The notes under the pieces: generated by a model
Database searches by the model: none
What the model saw: the letters and a program-made list of their open reading frames with translations, nothing else
Told to the model about the DNA's origin: nothing
Made by a program: the position numbers and the translations under genes
Source: Devosia sp. SL43
Lineage (GTDB): Bacteria > Pseudomonadota > Alphaproteobacteria > Rhizobiales > Devosiaceae
Assembly: GCF_021729885.1 (NCBI RefSeq)
Contig: NZ_CP063401.1
Location: 3,712,501-3,776,500, forward strand
DNA: 64,000 bases
Direction of reading: 5' to 3'
Shown: positions 9,421-18,339 of the stretch, piece after piece
How positions within the stretch are numbered: position 1 is the first letter of the stretch
Layout of the letters: each line of letters opens with the position of its first letter

Positions 9421-10023
9421 ATGGCGCGTCTAAAGGACCGTGCGTGGCAACGCATGCTGTCGGGTCGACGGCTCGACATTCTCGATCCGTCGCCGCTCGA
9501 TGTCGAGCTCTCCGACATCGCCCACGGGCTGGCGCGCGTTGCCCGCTGGAACGGCCAGACCATTGGTGATTATCCCTTTTCCGTCGCGCAGCACTCCGTG
9601 CTGGTGCTCGAACTCTTCCGCACTCACACGCCGGATTGTACGCCGATGGCCCAGCTCCAGGCCCTGCTGCACGACGCCCCCGAATACGTGATGGGCGACA
9701 TCATCTCCCCCTTCAAAGCCGCCATGGGTGGCAACTACAAGGACGTTGAAAACCGATTATTGTCAGCGGTTTACCTGCGCTTCTCGCTGCCGGCCACCAT
9801 GGCCGCACCAACAGCCAAACTGGTCAAAAAAGCCGACCGCGAAGCCGCTTTCTTCGAGGCAGTCCACCTTGCCGGCTTCGAAGATTCCGAGGCCCGGAAA
9901 TTCTTCGGCGCACCCACCTTGCCGGCCTTCGACGTCGAGGCTTTCGACCGGCTGATCCGCCCCTGGCCGACCCGCGAGGCGCATGACCGGTTCGTCGCCG
10001 CCTTCGAGGCGATTTCCGTTTGA
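9421..10023 (+). CDS. HD-domain phosphohydrolase (YfbR-like 5'-nucleotidase)
   Basis: The 200-aa protein shows the HD metal ligands in order: H in YPFSVAQHSVLV (~60), HD in ALLHDAPEYVMGDI (~83-84), and a late D in KKADREAAF (~138). This layout matches YfbR/YfdR-like enzymes that dephosphorylate deoxynucleoside monophosphates. No membrane or regulatory domain is attached. The ATG directly follows a 60-bp gap after ygfZ, and both may be one transcript. The exact substrate cannot be told from sequence. Confidence 0.8.
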   Translation: MARLKDRAWQRMLSGRRLDILDPSPLDVELSDIAHGLARVARWNGQTIGDYPFSVAQHSVLVLELFRTHTPDCTPMAQLQALLHDAPEYVMGDIISPFKAAMGGNYKDVENRLLSAVYLRFSLPATMAAPTAKLVKKADREAAFFEAVHLAGFEDSEARKFFGAPTLPAFDVEAFDRLIRPWPTREAHDRFVAAFEAISV

Positions 10024-10147
10024 TATCAGCCGCTTGGCTTGTGGAAATTAACCCTAACAACCGATGAACTTTGCGCCCGCGCGGCGCTCATGGTTACTGC
10101 TTCGTTAAGGCCGACACGACCAGTCGCACCATTTCGGGACAGGAGCC

Positions 10148-10669
10148 ATGGACCTGCCAGATCGCCATATGTTGCTCGGGATGACCCTGGGCGCCCTCTG
10201 CGCAACCGTAATCGCCTTCACGGGGCCCGGCATGGTCGTCGAGACTTTCGCCGATGACCTGCTGGACCGCGTCGTGCCACAGGGCTTCGATCCGTCCAAG
10301 CTGGTGCGCTTCGAGGGCCGGAAGTATCTGGTCGAGAGCGAGGACTGGGTCTCGACCGAGCCGCTATCGACGGCGGTGGTCAAGAAGGTCGAGGCCGGCA
10401 AGGTGTCCTACGTCACCATCACCACGACCGAGACCGGGACCTACTCGACCGACGCGATGTTCTCCGACCACGTCCAGTACCCGGGCATCGCGGTCGATGA
10501 AGTGCCGCGCTACCCGCACAACCGCTTCTCCTACTGGAGCGGCGGCAATTGGTACGGCTTCACCACCGGCGGCGCCAACTCGTTCTTCCACTACCGCAGC
10601 GGCAACACGCGCGTCAGCACGTATGGCGACACCACCTGTGTGTCGGGCCGCAACTTCACCGTCTGCTAG
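10148..10669 (+). CDS. hypothetical exported protein (173 aa)
   Basis: Family not recognised. One hydrophobic segment near the N-terminus (LLGMTLGALCATVIAFTG) may be a signal anchor. The rest is rich in Tyr, Thr, Ser and Gly, with WSGGNWYGFTTGG, and has two cysteines near the C-terminus (TTCVSGRNFTVC). ATG 10148 has ACAGGAG just upstream. Its stop shares four bases (CTAG) with the stop of the convergent cell wall hydrolase gene. Confidence 0.7.
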   Translation: MDLPDRHMLLGMTLGALCATVIAFTGPGMVVETFADDLLDRVVPQGFDPSKLVRFEGRKYLVESEDWVSTEPLSTAVVKKVEAGKVSYVTITTTETGTYSTDAMFSDHVQYPGIAVDEVPRYPHNRFSYWSGGNWYGFTTGGANSFFHYRSGNTRVSTYGDTTCVSGRNFTVC

Positions 10670-11712
10670 CCAAACAGCCAGCCACTCTTGAACTTGTAGA
10701 AGACGTGCAGCCCGATCTGGGTAACCTTGGTCATACGGGGCGCCCAGGCCGGTCGGACATAGGTGGCGTGGTAGTGCGTCGCGTTGGCCACCTCGGTGAG
10801 GTAGAGTTCGCCAGCAGCGAAGCGCCGGGCAATGTCCTGCGCCTGGGCCCAGGACTTGCTGTCGTTGATGGTTTCCGGGATGCCGTCGCAGGCAAAGGAG
10901 AACTGGCAGGAATTGCGCCGGTTCTGGTTCTGGAACACCACGCCACAGATGGTGTCGGGATAGCGACGATCCTTGACGCGGTTCTGCACCACCTGGGCCA
11001 CGGCCACCTGGCCACGATAGCTTTCGCCGCGCGCTTCGAAATAGATCGCCGTGGCGAGGCACCAGAGCTCCTTGTCGTCCGCGGCAATCACGGGACCGGG
11101 CGAGAAGCCGCCGGTGACTGGGGCCGTCGCCCGGGCGTAGGCGAGTTGTTCGGACGCCAGCACGGGCATGGGGGTGGTCGATTGGGGCGCGATGCCGGCG
11201 ATTGCGTCGAGTGCTGCTGCGGTCGACGGACTGATCGAAGCAACCGACATACGCGGGCCGATTTCGACATCGCCCGTTGCGGGCGGATTGATGTCGGCCA
11301 GCCGCGACTGGCCCAGATCGGTTGGGTCTGCCGGGCCGGCACGCAAGGCCGCAAGCCGCACGCGGACTTCTTCGAAGCTGCGCGAAATGGCCAGTACGTC
11401 GACCTGCGGGCGAACGCGGTCGCCCTTTTCGGCGCGGTTCGGACCGGTAAAGCTGGCGGTGTCGAAGAGATGGTCGACCGATCCGGTAATCACAGGGTCA
11501 ACGCCGGTATAGGACAGGCTTGCCGTGACGATGTCGACATTGGCGGGCAGGGCCGCTTCCAGGTCCGAGGCCGGGCCGTGGGCGCCGCCTGTGAGGCTCG
11601 TATATGTCAGGGCACAAAAAATCCCGACGACCAGAAACCTGGTGAAGGGATGTGTCCGTCGAACCGCTCTAGCCGGGTGCGATTGCACCACCGGCCGGTG
11701 GGAAGAGACCAT
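10666..11712 (-). CDS. SleB-type cell wall hydrolase
   Basis: The 348-aa protein has a short hydrophobic N-terminal helix (FLVVGIFCALTYTSLTG) and a long low-complexity linker. The C-terminal Hydrolase_2 (SleB) domain runs from ~215 to 345: LATAIYFEARGESYRGQVAV with the catalytic Glu, AQVVQNRVKDRRYP, and HYHATYVRPAW. Such enzymes are lytic transglycosylase-like peptidoglycan hydrolases acting in the periplasm. A cell wall hydrolase beside a PPDK-family gene is a known order in rhizobia. It ends in a 4-bp overlap with the convergent gene. Confidence 0.9.
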   Translation of the reverse strand: MVSSHRPVVQSHPARAVRRTHPFTRFLVVGIFCALTYTSLTGGAHGPASDLEAALPANVDIVTASLSYTGVDPVITGSVDHLFDTASFTGPNRAEKGDRVRPQVDVLAISRSFEEVRVRLAALRAGPADPTDLGQSRLADINPPATGDVEIGPRMSVASISPSTAAALDAIAGIAPQSTTPMPVLASEQLAYARATAPVTGGFSPGPVIAADDKELWCLATAIYFEARGESYRGQVAVAQVVQNRVKDRRYPDTICGVVFQNQNRRNSCQFSFACDGIPETINDSKSWAQAQDIARRFAAGELYLTEVANATHYHATYVRPAWAPRMTKVTQIGLHVFYKFKSGWLFG

Positions 11713-11896
11713 ATACGCTACTCAACACTACGCAACAAAACTACTGATCGGCAAAAGTGACGCTAAAATGCCGACATTCGTAATGATGTCTGATTAGGGT
11801 TAGCAGGCGGTAAATGGCTTTTGCGGCGCAGCAATGGGTTAACCATGGCCGCGGCCCGGCAGGAGTGTGACTGGCGGATTTGTGATCGGGCGCCGG

Positions 11897-12460
11897 CTAG
11901 TTCCCGCAGGCAGCGCGCACCGGCGCGACTTCGGCCATGAAAGCATCGACCCGGAAGCGCACCGAGAGCGAGCGCGAGTTAACCGGGGTTACGCGCACCG
12001 TGAGGTTGGTGGCGCCTTCCAGGCCCTGCAGAAACGCGGCCGCGCCGTCGGCTTCGCTCATGATAATCGCCGTGTTCTCTGCGTTTACCAGCAGCGTCCG
12101 GCTGCGCGCGGCCTGCAGGTCGTATTGCAACGTAATGCCGGCATCGCGGCCGAGGGCCGACATGGTGTTGCCGGCAAAGCCAAAGGCGATGGACAATCTG
12201 TCGTCCTCGCACATCACCGTCATCGTGGCCGGCGCCCGGCCACTCGGGCGTGCCGGGATCAACTGCTCGGATTCAAGCATAGCCACTGCAGGAAGGTCTG
12301 AAGACGCTGCCGGCCGGAACAGACCATCGTAGCAAGCCAGGCGTTGGTCATTTGCAGCAATGGCTGCACACTGAGCCCCATCCTGGGCAAAGGCGATCGG
12401 CGCAGGAGCAAAAAACATCGGCAACAGCGCTAGTACCGGCAGAAATTTCACGTCGGTCAC
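11897..12460 (-). CDS. VasI-like periplasmic protein
   Basis: The 187-aa protein has a signal peptide (LPVLALLPMFFAPAPIAFA) and then CAAIAANDQRLACYDGLF, the motif of the VasI family first described with type VI secretion. No other type VI gene is in the window. Stand-alone VasI-like proteins are frequent in Alphaproteobacteria, so a secretion role is not implied. The start codon is a GTG at 12460, with a second in-frame GTG at 12451 directly before KFLPVL. Confidence 0.65.
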   Translation of the reverse strand: MTDVKFLPVLALLPMFFAPAPIAFAQDGAQCAAIAANDQRLACYDGLFRPAASSDLPAVAMLESEQLIPARPSGRAPATMTVMCEDDRLSIAFGFAGNTMSALGRDAGITLQYDLQAARSRTLLVNAENTAIIMSEADGAAAFLQGLEGATNLTVRVTPVNSRSLSVRFRVDAFMAEVAPVRAACGN

Positions 12461-12526
12461 GTCCCATCCCTTGTCGCCGACCCTGTCGGCTTCGCCCCCT
12501 TCATATGGGGATCGTCAGGCCACTAT

Positions 12527-14839
12527 TTAAGCAGAAGCCTGCGCCAGCGTCAGCCGGGCTACCGGGACACGATAAGGCGAGCAGCTGACATAGTCGACGC
12601 CCAGGCCCGCAAAGAACTTCAGCGAGGCCGGATCACCGGCATGTTCACCGCAAATGCCGATCTTGAGGCGCGGATTTGCCGCACGCCCGCGCTCGATAGC
12701 AATGGCGATCAACTCGCCCACGCCCTTCTCGTCGATGGTGACGAAGGGGTCACGCTCATAGACGCCCTTGCGCTGATAGGCAGCCAGGAAGGTCGGTGCA
12801 TCGTCGCGGGAAATGCCGAACGTGGTCTGGGTCAGGTCGTTGGTGCCGAACGAGAAGAAGTCGACCATCTGTGCGATATCGCCGGCCCGGAGACACGCGC
12901 GGGGCAGTTCGATCATCGTGCCGAATGAGAAGCGCGCGCGCTCGGTGCGCAACAGCCCGGAATTGGCGGCGATGGTGTTGACGCGCTCGCGCACGAAAGC
13001 CACTTCGCTGGCTGTCGAGACGAACGGCACCATCACTTCCACGGCAACCGGTTCGTTCTGCGTCTCGCTGGCCGCGCGCACGCCGGCCATGATGGCCTGC
13101 ATCTGCATCGAGAGGATTTCCGGATAGGTTATGGCGAGGCGGACACCGCGATGACCCAGCATCGGGTTGACCTCGGCGATCCGCTCCAGCCGCAGACGCA
13201 AGGCGCGGACGGCCAAGCCAAGGGACTCGGCGGTCTCCTCGATATCCTCGTCCGTACGCGGCAGGAATTCGTGCAGTGGCGGATCGAACAGACGCACCGT
13301 GACCGGCAGGCCCTTCATTGCCGAGAACAGCGCTGAATAATCGCCGGTCTGGAAATCGACGAGGCCGTTGATGGCGCGGCTGCGATCCTCCTCATCCTCG
13401 CTGAGGATCATGCGGCGCAGGGCCACCATGCGCTCGGGCGAAAAGAACATGTGCTCGGAACGCGCCAGGCCGATGCCTTCGGCGCCGAAGCTGAGCGCTG
13501 TCATTGCCGATTCGACCGTCTCGACATTGGTGCGCACGGCGATGCTGCGGGTGGCGTCAGACCAACCGAGCAGGGTGCCGATCGCGCCGCCGATATGCGG
13601 CTGAGCCAGGGGCAGGGTACCGGCATAGACCGAGCCGTCACTGCCATCGATGGTCAGGCGATCCCCGGTGCGGAACTCGCGCTCGCCGATGCGGCAGACC
13701 ATTTCGCCGGTATCGACCGACAGCGTGCGCACTCCGGCAACGCAGGGTTTACCGGTGATGCGGGCGATCACGCCGGCATGGCTGGACATGCCGCCACGGG
13801 CGGTCAGGATGCCGGTGGCGGCCCGCATGCCTTCGATATCGGCCGGGCCGGTTTCGTTGACGACGAGGATGCAGTGCTTGCCCCGCGCCCGCAGCCGGGC
13901 CGCATCTTCGGGATTGAACACGATCGCGCCGCTGGCGGCGCCAGGTGACACGCCAAGCCCGGTAGCGATTGGGGTCGCGACTTCGGTGGAGTTAAGACGG
14001 GGGTGCAGCAACTGGGCCAAACGCGTCGGATCGATGCGGCTGACGGCATTTTGCGCCGACCACACCTTGCGGTTGACGCGATCCACGGCGGCCTCGAGGT
14101 CGGCGGCCGCCGACACCTGCGAGGGACGTGCGGAGAGAAACACCACCTCGCCGCGCTTGATGGCAACGGTGCAGCACATGTGCCGGCCGGCCTTGGCATC
14201 GACCAGCGCCACCAGCGCATCCACCGACTCGGGCAGTTTTGGCAAAGGTGCGCCATCGACAGGCGCCGGGCCAATTGCTCCGGTCGTCGCATTGCGCGTC
14301 AGGAACTGCTCGACTTCGCCGGCGGCGGTAGCCTGCACCAGAACGATCTGCTTGCCGCGATCCTCGTCGGGCCGACCGGTCCAGCCCTGGCCAAAACCAT
14401 AGCTGTCGAAAGCATTCTTGATCGCCTTGGCCAGTGGTCGCGTCGGATCGACTGAATCCTCGGCGTTGGCGGGGGCCGCGATGGCCAGCTTGGCCGGCAT
14501 CAGCCCGCCATTGTGGCTTGCCGCCGATGTGCGCACGACCAGGATCGGCGGCTTGCCGTCCTTGTCGACCAGCTTGAACAGGCAGGCGACCCAATGGGTA
14601 CGCAACCGCACGTCGCGCTTGGCGCGCTCAGCCTGCAGCGCCTCCCATGCGGAGCGCGTCAATGCGATAGTTGGAACGGTTGGAAAACCGGCCTCGGCAA
14701 CGCGGAAAATCCAGCGTGCCTTGCCGCTCAGCAGCTTGAGCTGGCTGGCGGACAGGTTCGCCTTCCCCATGGCCGGGGCAATCGCGAACATTTCCTGCGC
14801 CAAACTCACTGCTAAGTCCTTGCCATATTGAGGGCTCAT
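12527..14839 (-). CDS. shortened pyruvate phosphate dikinase-like PEP-utilising protein
   Basis: The 770-aa protein matches PPDK in its central and C-terminal parts. The phosphohistidine loop GGMSSHAGVIARITGKPC is present. So are the PEP/pyruvate barrel blocks RSEHMFF, FSFGTNDLTQTT and GICGEHAGDP, with the catalytic Cys. The N-terminal ATP-grasp part is much altered: only PILVVRTSAASHNGG recalls the PPDK nucleotide site, and the usual GGKGANLAEM opening and NAQGEDVVAG loop are missing. Full PPDK is ~880-890 aa. It may be a paralogue with a changed phosphoryl donor or a regulatory role. ATG 14839 is preferred over an upstream start at 14869. Confidence 0.75.
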   Translation of the reverse strand: MSPQYGKDLAVSLAQEMFAIAPAMGKANLSASQLKLLSGKARWIFRVAEAGFPTVPTIALTRSAWEALQAERAKRDVRLRTHWVACLFKLVDKDGKPPILVVRTSAASHNGGLMPAKLAIAAPANAEDSVDPTRPLAKAIKNAFDSYGFGQGWTGRPDEDRGKQIVLVQATAAGEVEQFLTRNATTGAIGPAPVDGAPLPKLPESVDALVALVDAKAGRHMCCTVAIKRGEVVFLSARPSQVSAAADLEAAVDRVNRKVWSAQNAVSRIDPTRLAQLLHPRLNSTEVATPIATGLGVSPGAASGAIVFNPEDAARLRARGKHCILVVNETGPADIEGMRAATGILTARGGMSSHAGVIARITGKPCVAGVRTLSVDTGEMVCRIGEREFRTGDRLTIDGSDGSVYAGTLPLAQPHIGGAIGTLLGWSDATRSIAVRTNVETVESAMTALSFGAEGIGLARSEHMFFSPERMVALRRMILSEDEEDRSRAINGLVDFQTGDYSALFSAMKGLPVTVRLFDPPLHEFLPRTDEDIEETAESLGLAVRALRLRLERIAEVNPMLGHRGVRLAITYPEILSMQMQAIMAGVRAASETQNEPVAVEVMVPFVSTASEVAFVRERVNTIAANSGLLRTERARFSFGTMIELPRACLRAGDIAQMVDFFSFGTNDLTQTTFGISRDDAPTFLAAYQRKGVYERDPFVTIDEKGVGELIAIAIERGRAANPRLKIGICGEHAGDPASLKFFAGLGVDYVSCSPYRVPVARLTLAQASA

Positions 14840-14907
14840 ATTGCCTATGAGCCTATGCGACCGCAACAAGACTTGACTTGCCCGAGCGTCGAAAGCATCT
14901 GACTGTT

Positions 14908-15879
14908 ATGGAAAAGCGGCCACATCTAGACATTCTGCTGTGCGCCCCCCGCGGATTTTGCGCCGGGGTCGATCGGGCGATCCAGATCGTCGAGCTTGCG
15001 CTCGAGAAATATGGCGCGCCCGTCTATGTGCGCCATGCCATTGTGCACAACAAATATGTGGTCGATGGCCTGCGCGACAAAGGCGCAGTGTTTGTCGAGG
15101 AACTGAGCGAAGTTCCGGAAACGGATGCGCCGGTGGTGTTCTCGGCCCATGGCGTGCCGAAGTCGGTTCCCGCGGACGCGCGTAGCCGCAACATGTTCTT
15201 CCTGGATGCGACCTGCCCGCTTGTGAGCAAGGTGCATGTCGAGGCGCAGCGCCATTTTGCCGAAGGTCACGAAATCGTGCTGATCGGCCACAAGGGCCAT
15301 CCCGAAGTCGTGGGCACGATGGGGCAGTTGCCGGCTGGCGCCATTACGCTGGTCGAGACCGTGGCCGACGCCATGGTGTTCGAGCCGCGCGATCCGCAGA
15401 CGCTGGCCTTCGTCACCCAGACCACCCTCTCGGTCGATGATACCCGTGAAATCGTCGCAGCGCTGAAGTCCCGTTTCCCTGCTATCAACGGCCCGCACAA
15501 GGAAGACATCTGCTACGCCACCACCAACCGGCAGGAGGCCATCAAGGCCGTCGCACCCGAGGTCGACGCGATGATCGTGGTGGGTTCGCCCAACTCGTCC
15601 AATTCCCTGCGGCTGGTTGAAGTCGCGGAGCGCGCCGGCTGCAAGGTTGCCATGCTGGTCGACCGGGCATCCGAGATTGATTGGGCCCGCTTCGAGGGCA
15701 TTAAGTCGCTGGGCGTCTCGGCTGGCGCGTCGGCCCCAGAAAAACTGGTGGACGAGGTGATCGAAGCCTTCGCCCAGCGCTACGACATCAAGGTCGAGGC
15801 GCGGGTGACCGCCAGGGAAAACATCGCCTTCAATATCCCCCGCGAACTCCGCACCATCGAAGCCGCCGTTGGGAAATGA
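14908..15879 (+). CDS. ispH: 4-hydroxy-3-methylbut-2-enyl diphosphate reductase
   Basis: The 323-aa protein is IspH, the last enzyme of the MEP isoprenoid pathway, making IPP and DMAPP with a 4Fe-4S cluster. The three cluster cysteines are seen in [26 protein letters not shown] and [31 protein letters not shown] and TQTTLSVDD are also present. ATG 14908 is chosen over a TTG at 14878. The gene is divergent from the PPDK-like gene. In many Rhizobiales thrB follows ispH; here rnhA follows directly. Confidence 0.97.
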   Translation: MEKRPHLDILLCAPRGFCAGVDRAIQIVELALEKYGAPVYVRHAIVHNKYVVDGLRDKGAVFVEELSEVPETDAPVVFSAHGVPKSVPADARSRNMFFLDATCPLVSKVHVEAQRHFAEGHEIVLIGHKGHPEVVGTMGQLPAGAITLVETVADAMVFEPRDPQTLAFVTQTTLSVDDTREIVAALKSRFPAINGPHKEDICYATTNRQEAIKAVAPEVDAMIVVGSPNSSNSLRLVEVAERAGCKVAMLVDRASEIDWARFEGIKSLGVSAGASAPEKLVDEVIEAFAQRYDIKVEARVTARENIAFNIPRELRTIEAAVGK

Positions 15880-15949
15880 GCGACTTATCCACGGGCCTCA
15901 GCACCGCCGATAAGCTTGGCATCAACCAAACCTGCGCCAAGAGTCTGCC

Positions 15950-16423
15950 ATGATCGATACCGTCACCATACACACCGATGGCGCCTGCTCGGGTAACCCC
16001 GGGCCCGGCGGCTGGGGGGCTATCCTCGAATACGGCGGGCACACCAAGGAGCTCAAGGGCGGCGAGGCGCTGACTACCAACAACAAGATGGAGCTGACGG
16101 CCGCCATCGAGGCACTCAATGCGCTCAAGCGGCCGTGCACGGTGGAAATCCATACTGACAGCCAATACGTCAAGAACGGCGTGCAGAGCTGGATGCATGG
16201 CTGGAAGAAGAATGGCTGGAAAACCGCCGACAAGAAGCCGGTGAAAAATCTCGAACTGTGGCAGGCACTGGACGAGGCGACAAAGCGCCATTCCATCGAG
16301 TGGAAATGGGTCAAGGGCCATGCCGGGCATGAGCTGAACGAGCGCGCTGATCAGCTGGCGAACGAAGGCATGGCGCCGTTCAAGCCGAAGCGGCGAGATG
16401 ACCGGCTGATGCCGCCTGTTTAG
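15950..16423 (+). CDS. rnhA: ribonuclease HI
   Basis: The 157-aa protein has the full RNase HI set: [16 protein letters not shown] (first Asp), the [11 protein letters not shown] Glu, the TDSQYVKNG Asp and [13 protein letters not shown] (His and last Asp). It cleaves RNA in RNA-DNA hybrids such as R-loops and Okazaki primers. It follows ispH by 70 bp. Its stop codon touches a palindromic repeat. Confidence 0.97.
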   Translation: MIDTVTIHTDGACSGNPGPGGWGAILEYGGHTKELKGGEALTTNNKMELTAAIEALNALKRPCTVEIHTDSQYVKNGVQSWMHGWKKNGWKTADKKPVKNLELWQALDEATKRHSIEWKWVKGHAGHELNERADQLANEGMAPFKPKRRDDRLMPPV

Positions 16424-16484
16424 TGCCACGCCCTCGTGGTTCGAGGGTCGCAAGAGCTCCCGCCTCACCATGAGGGCGTGGCAC
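16423..16484. repeat. GTGCCACGCCCTC palindromic repeat, single copy
   Basis: The ends GTGCCACGCCCTC (16423-16435) and GAGGGCGTGGCAC (16472-16484) form a perfect 13-bp inverted repeat around a conserved core containing CGTGGTTCGAGG and CCTCACCATGAGG. The same unit occurs at 19074-19207 and 24995-25123. It fills the gap between the convergent rnhA and 16489 genes and even shares one base with the rnhA stop codon, so it probably serves as their terminator. Confidence 0.85.
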
Positions 16485-16488
16485 GACC

Positions 16489-17040
16489 TCAGTCCCCGGC
16501 GACAAACGCCTGCCACTCGCCGTCCTTGCCGATATAGACCCGCCAATAGTACCAGGCCTGCAACTCGACCAGCTCGGTGAGCTGATCAGCGGTCAGGATG
16601 CGATAGGCGTCGAGTTTTTGCGCGGATGTCAGGTTTGTCAGATCGGGTAGAACCGCCAGGTAGGGCCAGACATAGCTCGGACTATCGCTGGTCGTATCGA
16701 ACACCGCATAAGGCGCGTTGAGCAGATCGAGCAGGATGGCGAGGTTCTCGATGCCCTGACCGTCGGCCGAGTAGGTCTTGAGGTAGTCCACCGCATCATC
16801 GGGTCCGCCATAGCTGACGGTCGGCGGATTGGCCTGTGCCTCGACGATCGGCCGCAAGGCCTCGATATCGCCGGTAAGCGCCGCATCGATCAGCTGCTGG
16901 CGCTTCTGCGCAACCGCCTTGGGCAGCAGGCTCAGGTCATTGCTGACGGTGAACTCGGGATAGATCATCTCTTCTGCATCCTGCGCGGCGACAGGCACGA
17001 TCAGCAGCAGGGCGACGAGAGCAGTGGCAAGCAGGCGCAT
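16489..17040 (-). CDS. exported hypothetical protein (183 aa)
   Basis: Family not recognised with certainty. It has a clear signal peptide (LLATALVALLLIVPVAAQ) and a helical mature domain. That domain contains KRQQLIDAALTGDIEALRPI, an ankyrin-like or damage-type helical start, and a C-terminal block TELVELQAWYYWRVYIGKDG. Similar periplasmic proteins occur in Hyphomicrobiales without known function. It has AGGAGG-type sequence (from TCCTCCT on the + strand) just before its ATG. Confidence 0.7.
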   Translation of the reverse strand: MRLLATALVALLLIVPVAAQDAEEMIYPEFTVSNDLSLLPKAVAQKRQQLIDAALTGDIEALRPIVEAQANPPTVSYGGPDDAVDYLKTYSADGQGIENLAILLDLLNAPYAVFDTTSDSPSYVWPYLAVLPDLTNLTSAQKLDAYRILTADQLTELVELQAWYYWRVYIGKDGEWQAFVAGD

Positions 17041-17092
17041 GGGTGATCCTCCTGATAGGAGCGATCATGCCGATTGGCCGGGCTCTGGCAAG

Positions 17093-17353
17093 CTATTGCA
17101 GGATGCGATCGAGATTGTATTCGCCCGAGCGGATGCGGTCAGGCAGCATCGCGATCAAGTCAGCTGTAGCCTCGTCGCCATGCATTTTGACGAAGGTCGC
17201 CAGCGCCGCAAATAGCGAAGCATGCGCAAGCGACGCGCTCTGCACGCCATCGTCTTCGGCATAATTCCAGGCCTCGGCAAGATACTCGAGCGCCAACTGC
17301 CGTTCGCCCTGCTCATGGTCGAAAGCGCCTGTGCCCGAGGCCGACGAAAACAT
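17093..17353 (-). CDS. small hypothetical helical protein (86 aa)
   Basis: No family recognised. The chain is acidic and helical, with no cysteine, signal peptide or membrane helix, and probably cytosolic. It carries ERQLALEYLAEAWNYAEDDG and ASLFAALATFVKMHGDEATA. ATG 17353 is a plausible start; an in-frame ATG at 17371 adds six residues. Coding character is good throughout. It lies between the exported 16489 gene and the TIGR02301 gene on the same strand but with gaps of 52 and 135 bp. Confidence 0.6.
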   Translation of the reverse strand: MFSSASGTGAFDHEQGERQLALEYLAEAWNYAEDDGVQSASLAHASLFAALATFVKMHGDEATADLIAMLPDRIRSGEYNLDRILQ

Positions 17354-17488
17354 GGATCTGCTCGATGTCATGGCGTTCGGGTTAGCATGCGAAACCCGGT
17401 AGGGCGCGCAGGAAGTAACCCGAAGGTTAACGGGACGTGCGCGATTGTACGCAGTGCTCTGATGTGTAGGGCACGCCTCGAAGGTCGC

Positions 17489-17869
17489 CTATTCGGCAAA
17501 CCGCGTATGGATGTCGCGCGCGGTGCGTTCGGCCTCAACCAGAAGCCGTGTCAGCGCTTCCCGGGCCGCCGGCGTGCAGGCGCGATGGAAGCGCGAATAG
17601 GCGGTGTAGCCGCTATTGAAGGCGCCCGCGAGGCGCTGGCGACGATCCTCGTCCGGTTCGTCCAGGGCGATCAGATCGGCCATCTGCGCCCGCCAGTCCT
17701 CGGTGCCGGCGCTGCACAGCGGCTGCAGGAAATAGAGGCTGCCCATGATCTCGGCCAGCCGCTCCATCTGCCGCTGATAGGGCGGGTCGATGGCAAAGGC
17801 CGGGAACGTGCTCAGCACAAGAAAGAGGGCAATGGCAGGGAGACGAACGCGCTTCATGAGCTTTGCCAT
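17489..17869 (-). CDS. TIGR02301 family exported protein
   Basis: The 126-aa protein starts with a signal peptide (LPAIALFLVLSTFPAFA). It then has the TIGR02301 pattern: YQRQMERLAEIMGSLYFLQPLC, WRAQMADLIALDEPDEDRR and AFNSGYTAYSRFHRACT, with two conserved cysteines. This family is largely confined to Alphaproteobacteria and has no known function. It follows the NUDIX gene after a 1-nt gap, so the two are translationally coupled. An internal start at 17857 (MKRVRL) is possible. Confidence 0.85.
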   Translation of the reverse strand: MAKLMKRVRLPAIALFLVLSTFPAFAIDPPYQRQMERLAEIMGSLYFLQPLCSAGTEDWRAQMADLIALDEPDEDRRQRLAGAFNSGYTAYSRFHRACTPAAREALTRLLVEAERTARDIHTRFAE

Positions 17870-17870
17870 A

Positions 17871-18272
17871 TCACTCTTGCGCCAGAACTGCGAAGGCCCT
17901 CGCCAGCACATCATCAAGCCTGCTGGTGGTCCGGAACGAAATCAGCGCCACCGGATCAACCCACTTGTGGTCTGCAATCTCGTCTGAGGGACGGATTTGC
18001 CCGGAGAAGTCGCGCGTCGCGAAAACGGCGAGGCGGAACGTACCGTCGCGACCCAGGGCCTGGACGAGCACGGGCTGCGGATTGCGGACGGCGAGGCCAA
18101 GCTCTTCCTGCACCTCGCGAATGGCGCATTGCTCGATGGTCTCATCGGGCTCCATACGGCCGCCGGGCAGGGTCCATAGATGCTGGTAGGGCGCGAAGGC
18201 GCGTTTGATCAGCAGCACCTTGCCATCGCGTACGATGGCGACGCTGGCAGCGTTGGGCAGGTCTTCGGTCAC
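17871..18272 (-). CDS. NUDIX hydrolase
   Basis: The 133-aa protein carries a full Nudix box, G-G-R-M-E-P-D-E followed by REVQEELGL (residues ~41-64 from the chosen start). The box binds Mg2+ for cleaving nucleoside diphosphates linked to another group X. The substrate is not predictable. The GTG start at 18272 is chosen because the upstream ATG at 18341 lies over the start of the divergent SRAP gene and adds residues without family likeness. It is coupled to the TIGR02301 gene. Confidence 0.85.
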   Translation of the reverse strand: MTEDLPNAASVAIVRDGKVLLIKRAFAPYQHLWTLPGGRMEPDETIEQCAIREVQEELGLAVRNPQPVLVQALGRDGTFRLAVFATRDFSGQIRPSDEIADHKWVDPVALISFRTTSRLDDVLARAFAVLAQE

Positions 18273-18339
18273 AGGGCGTCCAATTTGCGATTCGCAGCTC
18301 CAGAGACTACCTGTGTTTGACTGATTCCGGAGGCCGAAC

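Noticed and set aside
11897-12460. Type VI secretion locus suggested by the VasI-like protein
   Set aside because: No Tss, Hcp, VgrG or ClpV gene is present anywhere in the window; VasI-like periplasmic proteins are common alone.
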